Positions 21,722 to 32,508 of a stretch of DNA of 64,000 bases are shown here, in pieces. Position 1 is the first letter of the stretch. Every line of letters starts with the position of its first letter. This DNA is from Myrica gale (taxonomy: Eukaryota; Streptophyta; Magnoliopsida; Fagales; Myricaceae), in contig OZ005605.1 in the NCBI GenBank assembly GCA_963930655.1, forward strand, positions 15,259,501-15,323,500. Direction: 5' to 3'. The position numbers and the translations under genes are program-made. Below the pieces are notes generated by a model. That model worked only from the letters and a program-made list of their open reading frames with translations, ran no database searches and had not been told where the DNA came from.

Positions 21722-23325
21722 TGACCTGAGTGACCTCACATCCAATGCAGCAGAAAGTTGGTTCAGTTCATCAAGCATGCTCGCCACTTCCTCCAATGGG
21801 ATTTCATTATTGTGGTCAATATTGTTCTGACGGTGCTCAGTCATAAGTGTATTGACAAGGTTAATGCTTTTCTCCAAATCCACCTGATATTTATTTACAC
21901 AGGAAAGGGAAACTCAGCGTGGTGCAAATTTGACTATGCTTTTCACTTATGAGTCCGACAAAATTAGAAAGAAACGAGCGCTACCTTCATTACTTGGGTA
22001 TTTGACATCAGGCTCTTTGGATCTCTACCATTATCCAGTGATTTGAGAGCTTCAAATATTTCCCAAAAGTGAATATAATTCATTGTCCCTTCTTTTCCAC
22101 TTATGTTGGTTGAGTTTGAAGATGCAATCTCACAACCCTCCCGATAATGACTGCCAGAAGAGAGCACTTCAGCACAAGAATTAGGAGCACCACCATCAAT
22201 AGCTCCTTGTAACAAGGTTGTGACTGTCTCTGGAAACAAAACTCTTTTGATGTCCTCCCTACTCTGCTTTACCATCATGTTCACAAAAATAGCATCTAGA
22301 CACCGAAACTGTGGGCAATTCTCTCCAAGACTCACGATAACAAGAGGATTCTAAATCTTTTTAAATGCTTCACCAAGCACATTTATATTCACATTCATAC
22401 TACGTGGATGTTTCTGTCTTTTCCGAAGGGAATCATGAAATTCCCGTGGAAGTTGCTCAGTAATATAGCACCTACCAAGCAAATTAGAAAGCAAATCCAA
22501 AAATCCACCGGTGTTCAGATAGACTAAACATATCAGAGCAACCAATCTTAACACCAGTAGTGGGTAGTTCTCCTTCACATTTATATTATATTTTCTGATC
22601 CATTCAGTTAAATCACTCTTATTATAAAGAAGCCGCTGAACAACATCACCAACGAACTTGTAGACATTTCCCAGGAATGGTCGCCCTTCAGCCACTGGAA
22701 AGGAATTTTGGTTGGTATCTACCTTTAGGTAGCTAAACCATTCAGCAAAAGAGGACTTTGAAGTGATGAAGAAACCTTGGAAGCAAGAGGCCAAGATCAA
22801 TAGCCGTTCAACAAAATACAAGAAACAACCAGGAGAAATGTAGTCATTTTCTTTCCTCCAGGTTCCCGGTGGATTCAAATGCCCACACAGAATCTGAATC
22901 AATGTCTTCCAGAGTGGATTCCCATCATCCCCACCAAACCGTATCAATATCTCCTCACATAAATCAGAATTCACCTTCACTGCTCCAAGAATTACCAGTA
23001 CAACCCTTCCAATTCTCCCATAAGTGAGCCTACCCTGCAACCTAATGTTTTCAAATATCACCTGTTGTAGTAAACTATTTGAAACCTCGGTTTCTCTCAA
23101 AGAAAGCATGTTATCTGACAATGATTTCCGACAGTCTAAGGGAAATATAAGACCAAAGTAAGATTCAGTGGAAAATTTGACAAATCTCTGCAATGCCTTG
23201 ACATCACGATGGCTGCAGTCCAGATACTTGGATTCCAAAAGAAACTTTGCAACCTCAAATATACAACTGCACATGTAGAAGCACCTTGTATTTTCCAGAT
23301 GTTTTACCAACCAAGTAATTTGCGG
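21722..23325 (-). pseudogene. TRANK1-like (UvrD-like helicase) C-terminal fragment
   Basis: The minus-strand frame from about 23,325 ([20 protein letters not shown]) runs 320 codons to an in-frame TAG at 22,351-22,353, then continues in the same frame (VSLGENCPQF, DAIFVNMMVKQSREDI, VLFPE, NYIHFWEIFEALKSLDNG) to a donor at 21,985. A further exon begins at 21,883 (VDLEKSINLVNTLM...ASMLDELNQLSAALD). The pattern matches the C-terminus of plant 'TPR and ankyrin repeat-containing protein 1-like' P-loop proteins, which are several times longer; their helicase domains are absent here. The stop and missing 5' portion make it a gene fragment. Identification is from memory of the family tail. Confidence 0.7.
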
Positions 23326-23398
23326 CCAAAAGAAAAGGGTGGAAACATAGGAAGCAATTCCAATACTGTGAGAGAGCGAGACAGAGAGCAGGGCCTAC

Positions 23399-23498
23399 CA
23401 GTGGTGAGCGCTTTAATCATGCCAGCTCGGCGGCCCTTGAAATCCCTAAAGACCTCCTCCACTGCTCGCAGGTTGTCCTGTGCTCCTCCTCCTTCCAT
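23399..23498 (-). pseudogene. ALFIN-LIKE PHD protein, exon 1 only
   Basis: ATG at 23,498 starts [10 protein letters not shown], then [20 protein letters not shown], the near-invariant N-terminus of plant ALFIN-LIKE proteins (nuclear readers of H3K4me3), ending at a GT donor (ACTG|GTAGGC) at the usual exon 1 boundary. None of the later exons or the PHD finger is present; the TRANK1-like fragment follows about 70 bp on. C/T-rich, GC-rich sequence upstream (23,500-23,700) may be its original 5' UTR. A captured or duplicated first exon. Confidence 0.85.
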
Positions 23499-23499
23499 T

Positions 23500-24480
23500 C
23501 GCTCGCTCTTTCTCTCTCCCAGATTTAAGCAAAAATGTTACCTAAAAAGAGACATTGCCACTGCTGGAGTGGAGCTCGGCGAGTGGCTAGACGCAGGAGA
23601 GGGAGGGGAGGGGGAGAGAGACGCTAGCCGGGGGGAGGGGGTGATACGGAGCAGCTTTAGGGTATGAATGGGGAAAGGAAAATGGGGAGTAGGGGGAGGG
23701 GGTGACGCGGGGGGATTTGCTGGAAGATGAAAAAAAAAAAGGAAACCCGGTGCCAGGGAACCGGGAATACCCTCGGGCTTCCCCCAAAATGAGGCACCGG
23801 CACCTACACCGATTTTCCGGTCCCTCGGGTTCCGGTGCCGGGGCCGGTGCCACCGGAATTTTCCGGTGGCACTAAACAGCCCTATGTGAGACTGAGACAT
23901 ACAACATTCAAGGCATATTGTGGCTCTCTTTCCGAAATTGCCCAGAATTAGACCATCTAATCAATCAGCAAATTGAAAAGAATCTCAACTCAAGTTAAAA
24001 AAGCTATAATACTAATACCAAGAAGACGTACCGTAACAAATGAGATTAGATGTTGACTTTTACGAAGAAAAGACCATGTAACTTGATTTCGATGATGGCA
24101 ATATATCTCCATCTCTTAATATCACTTCAAGCGTTAAAAATGCAACTGGAAATTTTAGTCAAAAATCGAGAGGAGGATCCTTCATTAAACTCTGCAACCT
24201 CTTAAGCACCATTAATACCATTTTCTATGTATCAGGTTCCAGAATATTTGTAACAGCAAACAGCGAAAAGGAAATTGGGCAGGACCCAAAGGCCAACGGC
24301 AGAAGGTTCCATGAGCACTCCAAAAACTCATATTATATAATTAGTCAAACTAAGCAAGTATCCTATGCGTCAAAATTCATCAGTTGGGATTGAGCTCAAC
24401 ATCTGAGTTGACAAAACACAATAAAGCCAATTTTCCCAACCAGCTTTCACAACTTTTCAGGAAGCATCATCTTATTGCTG
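23500..24480. other. GC-rich block, then 3' flank of WD40 gene
   Basis: About 23,560-23,880 is purine-biased and GC-rich with short palindromes (GGTGCC..GGCACC, CCGGAATTTTCCGG) and ends in GGCACTAAACAGCCCTA, which looks like a transposon terminus (reverse complement TAGGGCTGTTTAGTGCC). From about 23,900 to 24,480 nothing recognisable; the last 200-300 bases may be 3' UTR of the WD40 gene. Confidence 0.5.
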
Positions 24481-27318
24481 TCATGAACCTTCTATATCTG
24501 GTTCCTGTTCTTCTTTGGGAATACTGCTGCTTCCTGTCCGTGGTTGTTTGAAAGCTGAAAGAGAAGCAAGAACATGTGTTACCACAGTTTACATTAACAT
24601 GAAGCAAAATCACGGAAATCAGACCAGAAACCAAGGGTTACCAATAATTTATATTGATGCAGGACTTCACATAATTCTGAAGAGTACTTAACAAACTACA
24701 CACTATTTACACTTTCATAGCAGTTAAAAGGATAACATTCACCGTCAAATGTTATGGTGATCCATAAATTCGCAGAGTGTCATTACATTACAAGACCAAA
24801 TCAATAATAGTTTTTTTTTTTATAAGCAAGACCAAATCAATAATAGTGACTGAATTAAGGGAGAAAAAAAAAACAACAAAAACTAATCTAGGAAACCCAG
24901 GGAGATGTTCGTGTTGTGATAAAATGTAGGATTTTAGAAAAGTTGTGAATATTTATGTTGAATAGTGTTTTATATGTGTTTGTATAAAGTGGAGAGATAA
25001 ATGATTTGATGTAATTGTTTAATAAAAAAGTATTGGAGTTATATGAAAAAATATAGAGAGAAAATTTGTGTTAAAAAAAAAGTAAAAAGTTAGTGGAGAT
25101 TATGTTAAATGTATTGGTGTTTGTGTTTAAATTCTTAAGATGTTCGGTGATAGTTTTGTGAATGAATTTGAATCCTAGAAAAAACTTAAAAACGAACATT
25201 ACCCAGGATTTCTGCGTGTAATAGTCTCAACTTGTAATAACAAAAGCAATTAAAAATTACAAAAAGTGGCCTCGATTCTGCTTAAAGCACAGCAAATAGT
25301 TATAGGATTGATATTACGAAGGAAAGTGTGACACTCACATTTGAGAGATGATCCAGCAAGACAAGTTAGCCTAGACTTTGTATTAGCCTCAGCCAACGGA
25401 TTTGGCTTTTCCTTGATTGCCATGCGAACATCCCAGACACGTATAACCCCATCTGACGATGCAGATGCCACTAGATATGGATCATCACCAGAGACCATAC
25501 TACTGTTCCTCGTGATCACAACTATACCTTTCAAACGGGTAGAATGTGCATCTGCAATGCTATACGCAACCTTTCCACTGTTTGTGTCCCATGCTGTAAT
25601 ATTCCGGTCCTCACCACCAGTGTATAGAAGTCCATTCTGTCAATAAAATTTAGGCAAAATGTAGTTATTAAAATGAGACATTAAAATGGCAAGGAAATGC
25701 TAAGATGCTATTTAATAGAACTTATCCCCATAACTAGAGAAAAGAACCAAAGTTAATCTATTCAGTTGCTTTTGATCTCCAGGTTACAGGTAAAATGATT
25801 TCTTTTGACAATCCTAATGACACTAAGAATGAAATACCAGACTCATAAGAATAAAGATCATAGTGGTTCCACACAAACTCTGCCTTCTAAACTGTCAAGA
25901 GAATGAAGTTTATGTTACACATAAGCTAAAAGATGTTGATACTCCCAAACCTCACATGTTGACGTGCAATACAAAAATAAAATACCACTAATGAAACCAA
26001 TCACTCAGATTGGTTATACATAACACCTATGAGTTTTGTGAAACAATAACTAGGACAACATTTAAACTGCACAAGAACCTTTTTTTTTTATATAAGTTAC
26101 ACTGCACAAGAACCTAGGAACCTATATATGGCATTTTCTCCTGTATAAAGACTCATTGAGCATAAGTTAAGCACAATCTACAAATTACAAATCAAGTATG
26201 TCATAATGTATCAATCACCGCTAGGTGAATGAATAGCATGGCTCATGCTTTAAGGAATTGTCTAGGACACAAGGAACTTTCATGACCTACTATCACTCCA
26301 TATGATCAATTCAGCATTAATAATAGAATTCTCATACAGCCTTTGAATTGACAGAATTCACATGAAATTGCTCGAGTATAAAAAACTGTTTAACCCCCAA
26401 AAGTATCTCAATTTTCAAACTTTTATTTCTTTCCTTCGATCATTTTTGTCTCCAGTTAACCAAGAGAGGTTAATTACATGGGTTTCAAACTTTAATCTTG
26501 ATTAATCTTATTCAAAATACAATGTATATTCACCTAACAAACTTCAGTCAGTATATATCACTAATGGAACAACAAATCAGCAAACACCAAAACCCAAAAC
26601 CCAATGTCAAAAGGCTCAAAACCCCAAACCAAAACCGAACAGACAAAGCACAGGAACCCCAACAAACCTCGCCGGGGGCGGCACAAAGGACCCGCTTCTG
26701 CTTCGGGTTCTCCAACTCGAACAGCAACCTTGCATCCTCGGCCTCGTGTACCCCGACCTTGTCCTCCACAACCATAAAAAACCTTTCCCCACCCAAATCA
26801 AACTTCACCAAGCTGGCCTCCCTCCCCTGCCTGCAATAAAAGCTCCTCCTTCCCCTCACCAAGTTCAGCATGGCCAAGCACTCGTCGCGGCCCACAGTCA
26901 AAGCCAACTTTCCGGAGGGGTGGACTGCGAGATCGTTGACGGCCTTCTTGTGAGGGCGAAAAGACTTGAGGAGGACGAAAGGGTCGGCGTCGAAGATGGA
27001 GACGGAGCCGTCTGAGGCGGCAGATATGAGGTTTCGAGGGACGGAGAGGTTTGGAGGCGAGAAGAAGGACAGGGAGGTGATGGAGGCGGAGTGGTCGTGG
27101 AGGGAGCCCAAGTAGGAGGCCGAGGGTAGGTCGTAGAGATGGATGGTGTCGTCGGCCCCGCCCGAGGCAGCGACGTTACCGCAAGCAGCGACGGCGGTGA
27201 TGGGCGATTGGTGAGATGGATAGGAAAAGAGCGGAGTCAGGGTCAGACTTGGGGCTTGACGGGGTTTGAGCTTGAAGCCCCATATGTATTTCTCGTATGA
27301 GCCTGCTATCAGACTCAT
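24481..27318 (-). CDS. WD40 protein, PAK1-interacting protein 1-like (MAK11 family)
   Basis: Three exons with GT/AG borders: 27,318-26,668, 25,636-25,339 and 24,554-24,481, summing to 1,023 nt (340 codons plus TGA). WD40 repeats include HQSPITAVAACGNVAASGGA, LHDHSASITSLSFF, FRPHKKAVNDLAVHPSGKL, GGEDRNITAWDTNSG and ASASSDGVIRVWDVRMA. Length and order match plant p21-activated kinase-interacting protein 1-like proteins, nucleolar WD40 factors related to yeast MAK11 that act in 60S ribosome assembly. The start is chosen at MSLIAGSYEKYIWGF, the family's usual N-terminus; in-frame upstream Met codons lie in the C/T-rich leader. No damage is seen. A (GA)n tract on this strand at about 27,336-27,358 is probable 5' UTR. 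Confidence 0.92.
24791..24846. repeat. Poly-T insert between 20-bp direct repeats
   Basis: CAAGACCAAATCAATAATAG occurs at 24,791-24,810 and again at 24,827-24,846. Between them lies a 16-nt insert of eleven T followed by ATAAG. Long direct repeats around a poly(A/T) insert look like a target duplication made by LINE-type machinery, here with almost no element body. It lies in intron 2 of the WD40 gene. Confidence 0.8.
24896..25215. mobile_element. MITE-like element in WD40 gene intron
   Basis: Left part CAGGGAGATGTTCGTGTTGTGA and right part, read in reverse complement, CTGGGTAATGTTCGTTTTTAAG form imperfect terminal inverted repeats. The inner sequence, rich in GTGTT and AGAGAGAAA, resembles the element near 60,351-60,555 in opposite orientation. 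No ORF. Ends are approximate, and two nested elements are possible. Confidence 0.5.
26066..26115. repeat. Poly-T insert between 15-bp direct repeats
   Basis: ACTGCACAAGAACCT occurs at 26,066-26,080 and 26,101-26,115, separated by nine T then ATATAAGTTAC (20 nt). Same design as the insertion near 24,800, with the same T-tract and ATAAG ending; it lies in intron 1 of the same gene. Confidence 0.8.
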
Positions 27319-27757
27319 GGTTGCGCTTGCAGGACCTCTCTCTCTCTCTCTCTCTCTCAATGTATCTGCCCCTTTTATATGGACTAAAAATTTTGATAAC
27401 CTCGCCAAACCGAGGTAGGGAAACGAGAACGCTTTGGGGGAGATTGGACAAAGAAGACGAGGTTTTGTTTTGGGGGTTTGGGGAAGACCTCGGAATAACA
27501 TGCAACCTTGTCCCCCGCCCTTCTCTTCTCTTCTCTCTCTTTTCTTTCCTTTCCTTTCCTCCGGTGTCATTTCGGCTGATTTATATGCAAAAGAAAAGTA
27601 CTTTTAGTCGAATTTTGTTTTTTATTTTGGTTTTTCGTTTTTTGAAATCAATATTGGATTTGTTTTTTTTTTTTGTTCTTTTCAGTGGTTTTTTTCTCGG
27701 AGTTCTTTTTAGTGATTGATGTATACATTATATCAAAACAAGTTATATAAAAAGATA

Positions 27758-27975
27758 CGTTTAATTACTCCATGGGCATCCTAAAATTTCAACTTAGTCT
27801 TTAGGATATTTTTCGTGATTAGCCCTCGGAGAATTTAATATTTTGTATTTAGTCTTTTTTCCATCATATGAGGATTAGGAACGGGATGGAAATGTCTTAC
27901 GTGGGTAATTGAGGCCACATCATCCCTAATTTGTATTCGCCACTTGCCCCCGCCTCTTAGATGGTGAGGCTCGAG
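27758..27975 (+). repeat. MULE left terminal inverted repeat
   Basis: Aligns by eye with the reverse complement of about 34,570-34,784, with substitutions and short indels, through CACTTGCCCC(C/A)... on the inner side. Roughly three quarters of positions agree, so the element is old. Confidence 0.75.
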
Positions 27976-28692
27976 CTCCAACAATTAGTCCCGCAGAGGA
28001 AGTTGAAGAGGGGGTTGAGCAAGGGCAAGAGTCAAAGTAAAGCTCAAACTCGGTAGGCCAAAGAAAAAAAAGGAAATGTGCTAAGATGAGCCTGACAAGG
28101 ACCCCACTAAAGGCCCCTGAATATCAAGGCTTGCAAGCATGCTTGACAAGACTTTAGGAGGAGAGGGGCATGCTCATGGCACGGCTAGAGGCAACTTAGC
28201 ATGTCCAATACCTATGTCCATCACCAACCAAGGCCACAAGCCTCGGCATGACATAGGATGGGCCTTTGAGGAGTTGATGCTCGAAGACTCGGGATGGTTG
28301 GAGGAGCACAATGGTGGCACCACCATATGGCCACTCAGCCACGGTGGTGCAAGGAAGAGTACATGGGGAAGTTGTTCCCAAAGGTTCCTGAGGAGAATTG
28401 AAGAGGTTTGGAAACACCACCACACGACCACTGGACATGGCGGCGCACGACAAAGCTTTATGGAAGGTTGGTTCCAAAAGAAACGAGAGATCAAGTGGAG
28501 CCATTTGATGTCACCATCCCACAAGGTGGTGGAACGGCGGCGACGGCTGTCACAAGCGGCAAGGAGGAGGCCATATAGGGTAAACCGCATGTAGAATTCC
28601 TCTATGGCCGAATCTCCCTTAATTTGGGGAGTTATCTTAGTTTAGTTTAGTTGAGTCTCAGATATTTCCATATGTGTGTGAGTCAATTAAGG

Positions 28693-31336
28693 TGTCACGC
28701 TCCGTGCTCGTACTTACCCCATAGATTCACCTAAAGTATTAATATGCACACAATGCGAGGATTACGGCACAAAAACTAACTTGTTGATGTAAGACTAAAT
28801 TACCCTCGAGAAAAAGTTCAACGAAAGACTTACGAATTTAAAGGGGGAACCGCATGGGTCACAAAATAGATAGAGTTTTAGCACCAGTTTTGGCAAAACA
28901 CCTTATTTAGCGTAATAAACCGTTTTAGGAAACAAGTGGGGAAAATGTGATAAAAAATTGAGGTTGATAAACCCAAAACGTATTTTATATACTATGGTGA
29001 CAAAAGCGTCCTTTCGAGGACTACAACAAAAAGGTTAGTTACAAAAGGTGAGCTATCAATGCTTACGGAGCCTATACAATCGTGAGAATCACAGAATAAA
29101 AACTATTTGAAGTACAAACTGGGTAAAATCAAATAAAATAAAAAAGAATTAAACTAGCCTACTCCTCGTCACTGTCGGTGGTAAGGTCCACCACGCTGTC
29201 TCTTGGCATCGCGCTACTAGGTTCCACCTACGGGCTGGTGGTGAGGGGTAAGGAACTACCAACTCTGTCAGTGCATCTACAAGGTCAAAATCCTCAGGTC
29301 CATACATGGGTGGGTCCTTGAGGTACTAGTGGGCAGTATGCTGCACTCTATCTCGAAGGAGTCTAAGACCCATGCTCGAATGTGCATTATCATAGTGTAA
29401 GGGTCCAGATCAAGGACCATCTGACCTTCGTACAATCTCATCTCCTGTTAAAAGAATTTGAGTACAAATAACAATACAAAAGACGGGATGAGTCATACAG
29501 ACTAATAAAGTCGGGAGGGGATATGTCAATCATAAAAAGAAAAAGCACGTGATAAACATGACAATAAATGACATATGACAATTATGGCAACAATATATCA
29601 ATAAATATTATATATGACAATATGGTAAGTGATGGAGCATGCATGCTTTCATACAATCAAGACATACATCAATACACATGCAATGAGAAGATGTGCTCCC
29701 ATTTCCCATCCATTTTTTTGAGGTTGAGGTGTTTTTGCAGTCTGCTCTATTCAACCCCAGAGTTGGGTTGTGTGTCCTTTTTTTTTCCTCCGGGATTTGT
29801 CTCGTGCCGCCTGCACTAGGACCCTTTCATAATAGACACTTTGCCCCATTAGGAAGCCACCATTTTCTCATAGCGGTGGATTGCACTCTCCCCTTAGTGA
29901 ACGGTACCGTCACCTATAATTATGGATAACACCTCAAGTATATTTAGTTTTCATTCTCCAGTCTTGGTCCACTTAATGATTCAAGATATGAATGTAATCA
30001 ATGATGCTCAATCATTTGCATAATTAACACAATCATTGAACCATAATTATTCATTAATTTTCTTACCCAACTTAATACTCTGGCCTAATGGGCACCATAG
30101 GACCTAAATGGGTCAGTGCAATATTTTATTTTGACTTGGGAAAGTATTTTACGCTTTTTAAGTCATTGGGCCCGAATTGGACCTTAATGGGCTAGGTGAT
30201 TTGGGCCCCTTAGAGATACGAGTTTCAGCTCAAATTTTTTCCACTTCAACTATTTTTAAAGCTTAACCCAGCCATGACCCAGTTTTCTTGTTCGGACCCT
30301 TTCACCCTTTGTTTTTCTAGAAATTCTAAAATTGTCCCTAATGGCTCCTAAGGGCATTTCAGACATTTTATTTATCCTTTTTCCTTGAAATTTTGTAGTG
30401 TATGACCAGGGAACTCTAAACTTCATTTCTGGATTTCATGCATAAAAGGATCCATATTTTTACATAAGATAGTAAACAGTATGCTTCAAGTGCCATGAAA
30501 GTTATAAAGAAATGCATGCATGCATGCTATTTTCTCAACTATAAGTGTATTAAGCTATTTTGCAATCAACTAAGACAAAAACATATCCAGATCTTCGATC
30601 CAAAACCAACAGCAACAATTAAAGCCCTTTGGCTTCAATTTCTTTCCATTTTCTTAGAACACAAGCTCATTTGCTCACTTTGAGCATTTTTAGAGCACTG
30701 TCGTGACCCCCATTTCATCCTTGAGTTCCATTCACAAGTTCTCATTTCATAGATCAAGCATGCACAAGCATAGAAGTAACCAACTCAAGACTTTCAAAGA
30801 ATCATGCAATAGATGCCTTAAACCTTACATGCAAATATGAACATGTAAGGATCTCTTCACTACTCAAGAGGCAGCAACGTTTCTTATCAAAACAGAGGCT
30901 CAAAACCATTAAAAAACACATATGCATCATGGTTAAAGAAGATAAACATACTATGTTCAATGAAATATACATTACTTGTCATCAATGTCACGTGCAAGCA
31001 AGAAAACGTGAGTATCTACATCCAACAATAGGGTAGCAAAGTTTTCTTCAAACAAGTGAGTATAAAAATTCATCCAACACACCAAAACCCAGTAAGACCG
31101 TATATACAACTACCCTTACCTTGATAGCTAATCCTTCAATCTTTTGAGACAAAGAAACCTATTTTCCTCTTTTTATTTCTTCCTTTCTTTCCTTCTTTTT
31201 CGTCCTTTCTTTTTCTTCCTTTCTCTCTTCTCTTTTCACTCTCTCTTTCGGCGATGCAAAGGGCACAAAGTGCCGCCACTTTGGTTACAAATGTCTTAAA
31301 TGACCTCCTCTCTCAACATTACGGAGGCCTAGTACA
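28693..31336 (+). repeat. Probable solo LTR, 2.6 kb
   Basis: Starts TGTCACGCTCCGTGCTCG, a common opening of long plant LTRs, and ends GGCCTAGTACA. Flanks share TAAGG (28,688-28,692 and 31,337-31,341), a perfect 5-bp duplication. No gag or pol and no second copy of the sequence is in the window, so it is best read as a solo LTR of a large, Gypsy-like element left by recombination. It includes GCATGCATGCATGC near 30,515. ORFs inside it are not convincing. Confidence 0.6.
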
Positions 31337-31341
31337 TAAGG

Positions 31342-32500
31342 GTATTCATAAAAAAAAAGGGGAGGGGCTATCATTAACTCCAAGTTTACAAGTTAAAGAA
31401 ACCTCCTAATTGGGTAGTGGTGTATCGGTAAGGCAAAAGGGGTGCCCAGTGTCATAAAAAATCTTTTTGTCTCTCCTAGGCCTTAATTACGCTAATTATG
31501 GTGGAGCTCAAGGGGTAGCCGGTTGTGCTCTCTCACTAATGGGCTTAGTTTCTTGAGTTTCCCAAGCCCATTCCGAAGTCCAAAAGGTCCAAACCAGCCC
31601 ACCTCTACGCCCCTCTTAGGGCCCACGACACAAGCCCGCTATTTTGGTGCAAAGGCATGAATAGGTTTCTAAAACAAAACAAGTTAACCAGCAAATTTAT
31701 TTAAACAAATGGTGGTCATTAAAATAACAATACAAGAAGGAAATTATGGAAACATTAAATCAAAACAACTAGTTTAATTAGGTGCAATAAAATTAACAAG
31801 GTACAAATTATACAAAATAATCAATTAAATAAAAGTGGAAAATTTAAACGTAATGGTCTACAAATAATTTATGGAGGTAAAAATGAAAACACAATAAAGC
31901 GTCAATTGATTTTGACAACATCAATTTAAAAAGGTAAGCACTCATGTAAGCACGAAAATAAAAGAAAATTTCAATTTAAAGGCAACACTCCTTCATTAAA
32001 ACTTAATTAAGAAAGCTTAAGAGTCTTAAGCGAGAGTGGTGTCACATGTTTTGGAAGATTGGATCCTTGATTGACATTAGATATTTTCAATGTGGCAATT
32101 AGGATTTTGGGCTCGTATATGGAAGCTTATGACCAACCACATGTTGCTAAATTAAGGGTCAATCAATCTTTGATTGATTGATTCCCTTTTTGGCAAGTTT
32201 GGGCTAAAAATAAGGATCTCTACAAGATTTTCGTTTTTTAGCCTCAATTAAGTCTAGGGTGATTTGAGCACATAGCGATTATACCTTTCCTTTACAAGGC
32301 CTTGACGCCCAAGCCCATAGGAGGTGTATAAATACCCCCTTATGGTACTAGTTTTATTCATCTCTTGTCAATTATCGAACTTGGTCTCTTTTATGAGCAT
32401 TTGGCCTTTGTGCCTTTTATCTTCGGTACTTGGGGTTAGGCCCAACACTTGGGCTAGCATGGGCGTGGTTCTCTCATATTAGATCTTTAGCTTGGGTGTG
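31342..32500. other. MULE interior, non-coding
   Basis: No gene recognised. The stretch has GGGCTTAG/GGCCCAC-like phrases near 31,540-31,640 and AT-rich sequence beyond. It continues after the hAT insertion at 34,116. ORFs at 27,976-28,692 (including one of 151 codons at 28,139) also lack any domain. Confidence 0.5.
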
Positions 32501-32508
32501 GTTCTTTC

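Noticed and set aside
23538..23900. 120-codon minus-strand Pro/Ser-rich ORF
   Set aside because: Sits in a GC-rich, palindromic, probably transposon-derived block and shows only low-complexity residues.
26669..26839. Extension of the WD40 exon 1 frame past 26,668
   Set aside because: The family sequence passes directly from the end of exon 1 to NGLLYTGGEDR in exon 2, and a GT donor lies at the join, so the extension is intron.
28139..28594. 151-codon ORF inside the MULE, with a 138-codon ORF opposite
   Set aside because: Both strands are open over the same stretch and neither has a recognisable motif, so coding is not supported.
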